Assembly: GCA_958427155.1 (NCBI GenBank)
Contig: CAUABB010000061.1
Coordinates: forward strand, 1 to 7,744
Length of the DNA stretch: 7,744 bases
Direction of reading: 5' to 3'
Source: an uncultured Oscillospiraceae bacterium
GTDB lineage: Bacteria; Bacillota; Clostridia; Oscillospirales; Ruminococcaceae
The number at the start of each line of letters is the position of its first letter. Position 1 is the first letter of the stretch. Of this stretch, positions 1-6,143 are shown piece after piece. Made by a program: the position numbers and the translations under genes. The notes beneath the pieces were generated by a model, which had not been told where the DNA came from, did no database searches, and worked only from the letters and a program-made list of their open reading frames with translations.

Positions 1-68
1 AACCACATACCCAAAATAATTTCGTATGTATAGAAATCCAAAAATGTTTCTGTATTCCATCTGTTACT

Positions 69-917
69 TTAACCTTTAACTGCTCCTGCAGTCAATCCAC
101 CAACAATTTTATTACTTAAGCAGCAATAAACAATAATAGTTGGAATAATTGCAATAACAATAGCAGCAAACATCGGACCATAGTTTGTCATATTCGGCCC
201 AACAAAGTTAGTCAAACCAACAGGAAGAGTCATTACATTAACAGAACTCGTGAAGATTTTCGCAACAAGAAGCTCATTCCAAGTACCATTAAAGGTAAAC
301 AAACCGATTGTAAAAATACCACCCGTTGAAATCGGAATGATAATTCTCCAGAAAGCTCCCCACAACGAACATCCGTCGATAACAGCAGCTTCCTCCATTT
401 CCTTCGGAAGGTTTGCGAAGAATCCACGCATAATATAAATACTTTGTCCAAATGTAAAAACAATATAAGGAATGATAAGGCTGATATAAGAATCAGTAAT
501 TCCAATTGTAGAGAACACTACATAAAGAGGAATCAACGTTGCATGAATTGGAACCATCATACCGGAAAGGAAAAGGGTCATCGTAGCACCGGAAAGTTTC
601 CATTTCATTCTAGAGATTGCATATGCTGCCATACAGTTAATAAGGATAGAGACAACAAGAGTAGTTCCAACTACAATTACAGAGTTGATAAAATACTGAC
701 CAATATGACCTGCATTCCAAGCTTTCTCATAGTTTGACCACTGCGGATCCGTTGTAATCGTAAACGAATCAAGCATGATTAAGTTGTTATCTTTAAACGA
801 AACGTTAATCAGCCAAAGCAGCGGATAAAGATAGCACACCGACATAAAGATCAAAATAATGTAAAGAATTAATTTTGATACCTTAAATTTCTGTCTGTTT
901 TTTTCATAACTTGCCAT
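69..917 (-). CDS. Sugar ABC transporter permease, MalG/UgpE type (CUT1)
   Basis: Inner-membrane subunit of a carbohydrate uptake ABC transporter; with the partner permease just upstream it would form the translocation channel. The 282-residue protein has about six hydrophobic segments (roughly 15-37, 76-100, 112-134, 144-163, 200-218 and 247-270). It carries the permease EAA loop that docks the ATPase (E176-A-A..D181-G182, ending in the IIIP at 192-195). Length and the loop position near residue 180 fit the MalG-like half of CUT1 systems. A longer reading from a TTG at 948-950 is possible, but the ATG at 915-917 has an AAGGAGGGG ribosome site, so I chose that start. The gene lies 13 bp after the first permease and is last of the three visible operon genes. 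Downstream (1-68) no convincing terminator or gene start is visible. The sugar transported cannot be told from the sequence. Confidence 0.93.
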   Translation of the reverse strand: MASYEKNRQKFKVSKLILYIILIFMSVCYLYPLLWLINVSFKDNNLIMLDSFTITTDPQWSNYEKAWNAGHIGQYFINSVIVVGTTLVVSILINCMAAYAISRMKWKLSGATMTLFLSGMMVPIHATLIPLYVVFSTIGITDSYISLIIPYIVFTFGQSIYIMRGFFANLPKEMEEAAVIDGCSLWGAFWRIIIPISTGGIFTIGLFTFNGTWNELLVAKIFTSSVNVMTLPVGLTNFVGPNMTNYGPMFAAIVIAIIPTIIVYCCLSNKIVGGLTAGAVKG

Positions 918-923
918 TCTATA

Positions 924-932
924 CCCCTCCTT
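924..932 (-). promoter_or_regulatory. Ribosome binding site overlapping the upstream stop codon
   Basis: AAGGAGGGG lies 6 bases before the ATG at 915-917. Its first two A residues are the last two bases of the TAA stop (931-933) of the upstream permease gene. This fixes the start of the MalG-type permease and suggests translational coupling of the two permeases. Confidence 0.85.
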
Positions 933-1827
933 ACATTTCGTAATTCTCAACCTTGATCAACTTGTTCAACACGAAGGTAAAGAGCAAGCACAAAATAACA
1001 AGAATAACAGCTAAAGAACTACCATATCCATACTCCCACAGTTTAAACGCTCGCGTATATAGATGTGATGCCAAAACTTCGGTAGCATGGGCAGGACCGC
1101 CATTTGTCATTGTATAGATCAAGTCAAAGAATTTTAAGGAGCCAATACAGCTCAAAACTGTACTGATTTTAACCATTGGGGTAATCAACGGCAAGGTAAT
1201 ATAGCGAATACATTTAATACGTCCCGCACCGTCAATAAAGGCAGCTTCGTAAAGCGTTTCCGGAATACCCTGAATCGCAGCCATATAAAGCATCATGGTA
1301 GAGCCCATGTACTGCCACATCGCAACGAAACCGATACACCAAAGCGGAAGCGGAAGCCAACCACTAATGTCATACAGCCACTGAGGCTGGAAAGAACCCA
1401 AACCGATTGCAGCGAGAATCTGATTAATTGCACCGATCTTCGGATGGAAGATAAAACTCCACAAAAGACCAACTGCTGCACTAGAAAGTACAACCGGCAG
1501 ATAAAAGATATTTTTAAATAAGTTATGGAACCTAATATTACTTGTCAGAATAATTGCGGTCGTAAGACCAAGTAACTGCTGAGAAACCAGCGAGAAAATA
1601 ACAAAGAAAATAGAGATTTTAAATGCCGTCCAGAATGTAACATCCTGGGTAAACATGAAAACGAAGTTATCAAAGCCAATAAACGTCGGAGCCGTTATAG
1701 CATCCCACCGGAAAAGGCTTAAAGCAATACCATAAATCATCGGTCCTAAAAGGATGCAAACAAACAAAACCAATGCTGGACCGACAAAAAGTAAAATCAT
1801 TTTTTTGTCGCGCAGTAACCTCTCCAT
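931..1827 (-). CDS. Sugar ABC transporter permease, MalF/UgpA type (CUT1)
   Basis: Inner-membrane channel subunit of the same sugar importer. The 298-residue protein has a short cytoplasmic N-terminus and hydrophobic segments around 10-38, 70-96, 108-130, 165-185, 222-243 and 275-292. The EAA loop is clear (Y193-E-A-A..D199-G200, ending LP at 212-213). The TNGGPAHATEVL stretch at 241-252, typical of the UgpA/LacF group, is also present. The start is the ATG at 1825-1827, with GGAGG 5 bases upstream. A 9-residue longer reading would need a TTG at 1852-1854 without a ribosome site. It lies 156 bp downstream of the binding-protein gene, with a hairpin between them, and 13 bp before the second permease. 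No ATP-binding subunit is encoded beside it. Such systems in Firmicutes often share one MsmK/MsmX-type ATPase encoded elsewhere; that is known of the group, not shown here. Confidence 0.93.
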   Translation of the reverse strand: MERLLRDKKMILLFVGPALVLFVCILLGPMIYGIALSLFRWDAITAPTFIGFDNFVFMFTQDVTFWTAFKISIFFVIFSLVSQQLLGLTTAIILTSNIRFHNLFKNIFYLPVVLSSAAVGLLWSFIFHPKIGAINQILAAIGLGSFQPQWLYDISGWLPLPLWCIGFVAMWQYMGSTMMLYMAAIQGIPETLYEAAFIDGAGRIKCIRYITLPLITPMVKISTVLSCIGSLKFFDLIYTMTNGGPAHATEVLASHLYTRAFKLWEYGYGSSLAVILVILCLLFTFVLNKLIKVENYEM

Positions 1828-1832
1828 ACGAA

Positions 1833-1837
1833 CCTCC
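1833..1837 (-). promoter_or_regulatory. Ribosome binding site deciding the permease start
   Basis: GGAGG followed by TTCGT and the ATG at 1825-1827. It supports the internal ATG over the TTG 27 bases upstream, which has no purine-rich site before it. Confidence 0.75.
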
Positions 1838-1906
1838 ACTCCACACAACACCAAATTTTAGACAGCCGTCTTGAACGTCTGCAGAAAAGAAGGTCACTTA
1901 GAGAAA

Positions 1907-1932
1907 GGGATTAGGACAGGAGTCCTAATCCC
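1907..1932 (-). terminator. Intergenic hairpin between binding-protein and permease genes (attenuator or mRNA stabiliser)
   Basis: A perfect 11-bp stem (GGGATTAGGAC paired with GTCCTAATCCC) with a 4-base loop, 51 bases after the stop of the binding-protein gene and 79 bases before the permease start. On the minus strand it is followed by TTTCTCT, which is only a weak U-tract. That fits partial termination, or protection of the upstream message from 3' exonucleases, rather than full termination. Comparable hairpins after malE-type genes let cells make far more binding protein than permease; applying that here is inference. Confidence 0.7.
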
Positions 1933-1983
1933 CCTCGTTGTGACACACTAGTTCAAAAGCGTTTCAGCTAAAAACACATTTAC

Positions 1984-3360
1984 TTATTCAGCAGATTCGT
2001 CTCCGCCCTCAGCATTTTTAACTTTCATGCTCTCATTGTAAGCCTGCAGATCTGTGAAAGCCTGCTCAACAGTCTTAGCACCAGTGAAGAAGGAAGTCAG
2101 GCAGCTGTTCCACTCTGTACCAAAGGTGTTACCAAGAGCCTCATCGATGTACGGATATACACCAGTAGAACCACCGGAAATATCCAGAACAGCGGAAACC
2201 TCAGTTGCACATTTGGATTTATCATACTCAACGTTTGTGGTCGGGAATTTACCAGCCTCTTCAACAGTTCTTCTCTGGAAGTCCTCACCGCTCAGATATT
2301 TGATCCAAAGCAGAGCTCTGTCAATATCCTGGCAGTTCTTAGAGATTGTAACGTTATCGGTTTTACCCATCCACTTGGAGGAGTCGCCCACACCGCCGTC
2401 AACAGACGGGAACTGGAAGACGGAAACCTTACCAACAACTTCGGAACCGTCACCGTTGTAAGTACCAATTGCCCAAGAACCCTGGCACTGCATAGCAGCT
2501 CCACCGGTCTTAAAGGTTGCATAGTTCATATCAATGGAGTCGCCCATGTAAGTATCCTGAACATAGCCATTCTCAACAAGGCCCATGGTCAGTTCACCAG
2601 CCTTCAAGAAAGCATCCTGCATGAAGGTGGAATCTGCTTCAAGATTTCTGATCGGATCAAAGATCTCTTCGCCGCCAATTCTCTGAACGAGCTGGCCAGT
2701 AAAGAGAGAGATTGCCCAACCGGAGTTTGCTTCACCAGGGAGAACCAGCGGGGTGATGCCAGCATCTTTCAAAGTCTGGCAAGCATCGAGGAAGTCATCC
2801 CAAGTTTTGATCTGGCTCGCATCTACATTCGCCTGCTCAAAGAGCTCAGTGTTGTAGAATACAGCAGAAATTGCGAACTGAATCGGAATAGCATACTGTT
2901 TTCCGTCGAAAGTAACCTGGTCGCCCATACCATCGAGGAAAGTCTCAGCCCATTCCGGATCTGCTTCCAGGAACTCGTTCATATCCCGGATGTACCCAGC
3001 TTCACCCATCTCCTGGGTCTTAGCGCCCGGCTGCTGCATCAGAGTATCAGGCATATCGTTCGCAACACCAAGAGCAGTCATTTTGGTACCATAGTCACTA
3101 GAGTTGATGTACATCCACTCAATGGTAACATTGTTTTTTGCACCAATTGTCTCGTTAAAATCCTGCTGTCCTTTGCCGTACAACTGAGTCATCAAGTCCT
3201 GAGAAGATTCTGGGTTATCCCAGTAAGCATGCACAAGAGTGATGGCCTCTTGACCGTCGCCGCTTCCATCGCCGCTTCCACTATCGTTGTTGCAGGCTGT
3301 AAACACAGACAGCATCAACGCTGCAGAAGCAACAAGAGCAAGCAATTTTTTTGTTTTCAC
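1984..3360 (-). CDS. Extracellular sugar-binding lipoprotein of an ABC transporter (family 1 solute-binding protein)
   Basis: Captures a sugar or oligosaccharide outside the membrane and delivers it to the two downstream permeases. The 458-residue product has a basic start (MKTKK), a hydrophobic signal segment (6-22) and a lipidation cysteine at C23 in the VFTAC box. After it comes a Ser/Gly/Asp-rich flexible linker (about 24-36). The mature part has the features of large CUT1 binding proteins: an early YWDNPESSQ region, an internal TWDDFLDACQTLKDAGITPL segment around 185-205, and GAAMQCQGSWAIGTY around 286-300, the usual 'M..G.W' region of this family. The start codon is GTG (3358-3360), preceded by AAGGAGGT at 3369-3376 with a 9-base gap. 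It is first in the operon, directly behind a near-consensus promoter. The length and tryptophan/tyrosine-rich sequence are compatible with oligosaccharide binding, but the ligand cannot be read from sequence alone. Confidence 0.95.
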   Translation of the reverse strand: MKTKKLLALVASAALMLSVFTACNNDSGSGDGSGDGQEAITLVHAYWDNPESSQDLMTQLYGKGQQDFNETIGAKNNVTIEWMYINSSDYGTKMTALGVANDMPDTLMQQPGAKTQEMGEAGYIRDMNEFLEADPEWAETFLDGMGDQVTFDGKQYAIPIQFAISAVFYNTELFEQANVDASQIKTWDDFLDACQTLKDAGITPLVLPGEANSGWAISLFTGQLVQRIGGEEIFDPIRNLEADSTFMQDAFLKAGELTMGLVENGYVQDTYMGDSIDMNYATFKTGGAAMQCQGSWAIGTYNGDGSEVVGKVSVFQFPSVDGGVGDSSKWMGKTDNVTISKNCQDIDRALLWIKYLSGEDFQRRTVEEAGKFPTTNVEYDKSKCATEVSAVLDISGGSTGVYPYIDEALGNTFGTEWNSCLTSFFTGAKTVEQAFTDLQAYNESMKVKNAEGGDESAE

Positions 3361-3411
3361 GAAAAATTACCTCCTTGTTTTAAATGTGTTTGAGGATTTA
3401 TCACAAGATTA

Positions 3412-3440
3412 ATTATATATGGCGCTTCAAGTTATGTAAA
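3412..3440 (-). promoter_or_regulatory. Sigma-A-type promoter of the sugar transporter operon
   Basis: On the minus strand TTTACA (3435-3440) and a perfect TATAAT (3412-3417) are separated by exactly 17 bases. They lie about 50 bases upstream of the binding-protein GTG start, giving a leader of roughly 45 bases. Upstream DNA is strongly AT-rich. A small inverted repeat (AACC-TAAT-GGTT, 3453-3464) sits 12 bases upstream of the -35 element and could be a regulator contact; no clear catabolite-response (cre) element was found. Confidence 0.75.
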
Positions 3441-3550
3441 TTAGATAAAATCAACCTAATGGTTTAAATTTATAACATTTTGGACATAAAATAATTACTA
3501 AATAGTCTAAATTTCTTTTAAAAAATTCACTTTCCCTGTCAAAATTGACA

Positions 3551-3585
3551 AGAAACAGCTTATAGATAAGCTGTTTCTCGCCTTT
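3551..3585 (+). terminator. Orphan plus-strand terminator-like hairpin
   Basis: AGAAACAGCTTAT pairs perfectly with ATAAGCTGTTTCT (13 bp, or 12 bp with a TAGA loop). Three bases later on the plus strand comes a run of five T (CGCCTTTTT). This has the form of an intrinsic terminator on the plus strand, yet no plus-strand gene precedes it. On the minus strand the bases after the stem (TGTCAATTTT) make a poorer U-tract. It may end a small or antisense RNA, insulate the divergent units, or be a remnant of a lost gene. Confidence 0.55.
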
Positions 3586-3853
3586 TTAACAGAATCTTCC
3601 CCTTCCTTCTGAGAAAAAGTATGGTTAATTTTTTAAACATTCAAAGAAAAAAACAAATTTTCTTTCATAAAACAGGCTTAAAAACCTTCATCAATTTATC
3701 TTTTTGTGCAAAATAAACGAAGCGCCTTCCCTTTTGAATTAAAACAAAATAACGTTGAAAAGTATAATACTAATACCGTTCTCAGCTTTAAGGCAAAAAC
3801 AACACCACTACCGGCAAATCCAAAGATTTCGCTGTCACAATCTGACAAAAACC

Positions 3854-3882
3854 ATACCATTTTCATAGAAATATGGTATAAT
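3854..3882 (+). promoter_or_regulatory. Extended -10 promoter of the glycosylase gene with overlapping inverted repeat
   Basis: TGGTATAAT (3874-3882) is a perfect -10 hexamer with the TGn extension, about 50 bases before the ATG at 3932. No good -35 is present at 16-18 bases, which is normal for extended -10 promoters. An inverted repeat ATACCAT (3854-3860) / ATGGTAT (3873-3879) covers the -35 region and the -10 element itself. A bound protein there would block initiation; operator function is inference. Confidence 0.5.
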
Positions 3883-3931
3883 ATTTTAAGGATAAAAATG
3901 GCATTCAGCATTTTAACAGGAGTTTGTTTTT

Positions 3932-4432
3932 ATGCCTTTGGTATTTCATCAACTTGACCCGATTTTTGATCAGAACTCAAAAGTTTTAATTTTAGGAAGT
4001 TTTCCTTCCCCAAAATCCAGAGAATCTGGTTTTTATTATGGACATCCTCAAAACAGATTCTGGCCTCTCCTTTCTTTTTTGCTGAAAGAACAATGTCCCC
4101 GGAATAATGAGGAGAAAAAAAGGTTCCTGCTCCGAAACAGGATTGCGCTTTGGGATGTTCTTGCTTCCTGTAAAATAAAAGGGGCAGAAGATGGCAGCAT
4201 TTCTTCTCCTGTTCCCAATGACCTCTCATCACTGCTTCAAGAATGTCCAATCACTACAATTTTCACAGCTGGCAAAAAAGCGACTGCTCTGTACCATAGA
4301 TTTTGTCTTCCTGTCACGGGCATTGATTCTATCTATCTTCCTTCAACCAGCCCTGCCAACCGGGCGCGTTTTCCCATGGAACGTCTAGCTGAAGAATGGG
4401 AGGTTGTACTTAAAAAATTAAAACAGGTATAA
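3932..4432 (+). CDS. DNA-deoxyinosine (hypoxanthine) glycosylase, family 6 uracil-DNA-glycosylase superfamily
   Basis: Cytosolic base-excision repair enzyme predicted to remove hypoxanthine (deaminated adenine) from DNA. The 166-residue protein is the usual length for this single-domain family. Recognisable blocks are the N-terminal motif LILGSFPS (19-26), followed by S29-R30 and the GFYYGHPQNRFWPLL block (33-47). In characterised family-6 enzymes the asparagine of this second block is the catalytic residue; here that is N41. Further on are NRIALWDVL (about 69-77) and the C-terminal loop motif STSPANRA (about 147-154), which corresponds to the DNA-intercalating motif of the superfamily. The ATG at 3932 has AGGAG at 3918-3922. 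It has its own extended -10 promoter and is followed 47 bp later by a DinB-like gene on the same strand, with no terminator between them. It is unrelated to the flanking sugar genes. Confidence 0.88.
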   Translation: MPLVFHQLDPIFDQNSKVLILGSFPSPKSRESGFYYGHPQNRFWPLLSFLLKEQCPRNNEEKKRFLLRNRIALWDVLASCKIKGAEDGSISSPVPNDLSSLLQECPITTIFTAGKKATALYHRFCLPVTGIDSIYLPSTSPANRARFPMERLAEEWEVVLKKLKQV

Positions 4433-4479
4433 CTTTTTTCACTTAAACTGCCATTCTATTTAATAAGGAGGTTTTTAAC

Positions 4480-4995
4480 ATGCAAAAAAACCCATTATTA
4501 TCTCTGGTAACCCGGCAAACTGGAATTACCCTTTATAACATTCAAGTAGTTCTGTCCACCTGCAGGCTGGATGAAGAATTTGCCGAACAGCCGATCTGGC
4601 GATTGTTATATAAAGCTCTCCGGCAGCTCGACTGTGGACTAATTGAGTCAGACGAGCTGCGACGCACACCAGCTTTTCACCAAACAGGGTTAGATAGTCT
4701 CTCCTCTCCTTACAGCGGAAAACCTCTTTCAAAAGAACAGCTGGTCGACTACTATCTGGATCTCAAGGCAAGACTCTTCCTTTATTTGGACGAATTAGAT
4801 GACACAGCGCTTCTCAAACCATATAAACGTGGCACAGAAACCCGGCTGGATACAATTTTTACTCATCTGCGACGTTTTACCTATGAAATTGGTCGGATCA
4901 ACGCTTTTACCGAACTTCGAAGCGGAAAACGTCCCCTTTTTTTCGATACAGATCGAAATTATCCTACGGATCATCAATATTTCGAAGACAGATAA
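4480..4995 (+). CDS. DinB-like four-helix-bundle protein, degenerate metal site
   Basis: Uncharacterised 171-residue soluble protein resembling the DinB/YfiT-like superfamily. Members are helical bundles that usually bind a metal through three histidines and include thiol transferases. Visible parallels are an N-terminal helix with PIWRLLYKALRQLDCGL (38-54), matching the family pattern 'W..(Y)H.L...D', and the C-terminal helix HLRRFTYEIGRINAF (129-143), matching 'H.....YHIG..N'. Here the first expected histidine is K45 and the one after Y135 is E136; only H129 remains. So the fold is plausible but the classical metal site looks lost. The ATG at 4480 has a strong AAGGAGG at 4465-4471. It lies 47 bp downstream of the glycosylase, probably co-transcribed, and is closed by a hairpin immediately after the stop. 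No enzymatic role can be assigned. Despite the name, DinB-like proteins of this type are not DNA polymerases. Confidence 0.72.
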   Translation: MQKNPLLSLVTRQTGITLYNIQVVLSTCRLDEEFAEQPIWRLLYKALRQLDCGLIESDELRRTPAFHQTGLDSLSSPYSGKPLSKEQLVDYYLDLKARLFLYLDELDDTALLKPYKRGTETRLDTIFTHLRRFTYEIGRINAFTELRSGKRPLFFDTDRNYPTDHQYFEDR

Positions 4996-5030
4996 CAGCG
5001 CCTCAAAATTTGGGGCGCTGCCTCTTTATC
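4996..5030 (+). terminator. Terminator-like hairpin after the DinB-like gene
   Basis: Starts at the base after the TAA stop. CAGCGCC pairs with GGCGCTG and the stem continues inward to 11 bp with one G-U pair (4996-5020). Downstream is CCTCTTTATC, a weak U-tract. It most likely ends the glycosylase-DinB unit, facing the convergent AraC gene. Confidence 0.65.
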
Positions 5031-5131
5031 CCATAAAAACACCGATTTCCCTCTTCCACCCTATAAAAAGGAAACATCAGTCTGCGGCCGATAAAAAGAT
5101 TTTCGCGCGGCAAAAACAGCACATCATTGTC

Positions 5132-5173
5132 AAAAAAGCCGTTGTACCATATATCTGCCCTTAAAACGGCTTT
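5132..5173 (-). terminator. Intrinsic terminator of the AraC-family regulator gene
   Basis: On the minus strand AAAGCCGTT (5165-5173) pairs with AACGGCTTT (5135-5143), followed without a break by a run of six T (5132-5137). The first arm overlaps the last codons and the stop codon is in the roughly 21-base loop. The large loop weakens it, but position and U-tract make it the best terminator for the gene. Confidence 0.6.
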
Positions 5174-6036
5174 AAACTGGTCAGTTCCCGGTAACGCCGA
5201 GGCGATACCTGATAATGCGCCTTAAAAACCCGGGAAAAATAAGACGGATCCGAAAAGCCGCAACGCACTGCAACTTCGGAGATCGGTGCACCCGTATACA
5301 CAAGCTGACGAAGCGCTTCAACCATCCGCAGCTCCGTTAAATGCTCAAGCGGCGTTTCTTTGCAGTACTGTTGAAAAAGTCTCTCCAAATGACGCGGCGA
5401 TACTGAAAGGCATCCCGCCAGCTCTTCCACAGTAATTTCTTCTGAAAAATGGGCTTCCAGATAGTTAAAAGCATTAGCGATTAATTCTAAGTTTTGAGAG
5501 GCGGTTGATTCAATTCGGGCGTATTGTGCTGAAAGAAAAGCAATTACCGCTTGAAATAACAATTTGATAACCGTTTCATAGCCCTCTCCTTTTTGCTCTG
5601 TCTGCCCAATTATCATCTCCGCCGCCCGTTCTACAAATAAAAGATCATCGGTACCTAATCGCAACATTCCCACAGAACCATTTCGCTCTCGCAACTTCGG
5701 TGCTGTCAAAAAAAGCGGAGTGAAGCCGGGCAAAAGTCTTAAATCTTCCTTGTCAAACAGAAGATGCTGCTCATTATAACTGAAATTAATGATCATAAGA
5801 TCCGAAACCCTATCAAAAGCATGGCGGGAAAAACGGTCAATTACAAAAACATCTCCAGCCTTTATTTGATACGCCTGCTCCCCTACTACATGAAGTGCCG
5901 TTCCCTTAAGAACTGTGACAATTTCTGAAAAAGAATGAGTATGCATAGGATAAGATTGTACCAAATGAACTTTTTCGACCTTAAGCTGATAATAGGTTAA
6001 ATCATCCAAAAAATCATTCTCAAAATGATTTACCAT
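5161..6036 (-). CDS. AraC-family transcriptional regulator with N-terminal cupin sensor domain
   Basis: Cytosolic DNA-binding regulator, probably an activator of carbohydrate genes. The 291-residue protein has the standard two-part layout. An N-terminal AraC-binding cupin-like domain (about 20-90) contains MHTHSFSEIVTVLKG (31-45) and GDVFVIDRFSRHAF (61-74), the usual sugar-sensing barrel. The C-terminal double helix-turn-helix domain (about 185-285) has ITVEELAGCLSVSPRHLERLFQQ (201-223) and the AraC signature region ISEVAVRCGFSDPSYFSRVFKAHYQVSPRRYR (252-283). The ATG at 6034-6036 has AGGAG at 6046-6050, a 9-base gap. It is transcribed away from the UroD-like gene, with 107 bp between the two starts, so local control of that gene and possibly autoregulation are likely. 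Candidate binding repeats are present further right at 7436-7473. It resembles RhaS/MsmR-like regulators, but the inducer is unknown. Confidence 0.92.
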   Translation of the reverse strand: MVNHFENDFLDDLTYYQLKVEKVHLVQSYPMHTHSFSEIVTVLKGTALHVVGEQAYQIKAGDVFVIDRFSRHAFDRVSDLMIINFSYNEQHLLFDKEDLRLLPGFTPLFLTAPKLRERNGSVGMLRLGTDDLLFVERAAEMIIGQTEQKGEGYETVIKLLFQAVIAFLSAQYARIESTASQNLELIANAFNYLEAHFSEEITVEELAGCLSVSPRHLERLFQQYCKETPLEHLTELRMVEALRQLVYTGAPISEVAVRCGFSDPSYFSRVFKAHYQVSPRRYRELTSLKPF

Positions 6037-6093
6037 GTCGTTTTTCTCCTAATATTCGTCTGAAAAATGAATGCAGAAAAGCTCTTTCCTTTT

Positions 6094-6099
6094 TATAAT
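6094..6099 (+). promoter_or_regulatory. Candidate -10 element for the UroD-like gene
   Basis: TATAAT about 45 bases upstream of the ATG at 6144, within the 107-bp divergent region. The hexamer 17 bases upstream (6071-6076, ATGCAG) is a very poor -35. That would fit a promoter needing an activator such as the adjacent AraC protein. I found no convincing promoter for the AraC gene itself. Confidence 0.4.
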
Positions 6100-6143
6100 A
6101 GTATCATCAGTCAAACATCTTTGCAACAGGAGGATTAGAAGAT

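Larger units (their letters stand above)
3361..3931. other. 571-bp gene-free region between divergent transcription units
   Basis: AT-rich DNA separating the leftward transporter operon from the rightward glycosylase gene. It contains the transporter promoter (3412-3440), a plus-strand terminator-like hairpin (3551-3585) and the glycosylase promoter with its inverted repeat (3854-3882). Between about 3590 and 3850 I see no recognisable gene, RNA or repeat. Open frames in this part are short, lack ribosome sites and do not resemble known proteins. Confidence 0.7.

Noticed and set aside
1..68. Possible start of another minus-strand gene, ATG at 58-60 reading toward the window end
   Set aside because: All three minus-strand frames are open over this short stretch, the ribosome site is weak (AAAGG about 12 bases away), and 20 codons are too few to judge. 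The inverted repeat ACATAC/GTATGT (5-29) is also too weak to call a terminator.
1938..1972. Catabolite-response (cre)-like sequence around TGAAACGCTTTTGA on the minus strand after the binding-protein gene
   Set aside because: It matches only the TGAAA half; the central CG and the second half are out of register by one base. The position between genes is also unusual for a cre site.
3421..3500. ATTTTA-type motifs upstream of the transporter promoter resembling the direct repeats near the esterase
   Set aside because: Spacing is irregular (about 22 and 19 bp) and matches are 6-8 bases in very AT-rich DNA, so a shared regulator site cannot be claimed.
3820..3932. SOS (LexA) box expected upstream of a DNA repair gene
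   Set aside because: No GAAC-N4-GTTC-like palindrome is visible before the glycosylase gene.
3898..3957. Nineteen-codon leader peptide starting at an ATG at 3898 and overlapping the glycosylase start
   Set aside because: Its ribosome site would lie at the expected transcription start, the peptide has no regulatory codon pattern, and the overlapping gene has a better site.
3696..3957. Open frames on both strands in the intergenic region (71 and 83 codons)
   Set aside because: No ribosome sites, overlapping on opposite strands, composition not protein-like, and no recognisable family.
5021..5131. Possible structure or small RNA between the convergent terminators, including a GCGGCCG / CGCGGC stretch
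   Set aside because: The arms do not pair well and no promoter or conserved element is visible.
6037..6143. AAAATGAA (6064-6071) near TCGT in the divergent region, similar to the reverse complement of an esterase-side repeat
   Set aside because: Only an 8-base match with an insertion, no second copy at a 21-bp period, so not supported as an AraC operator.
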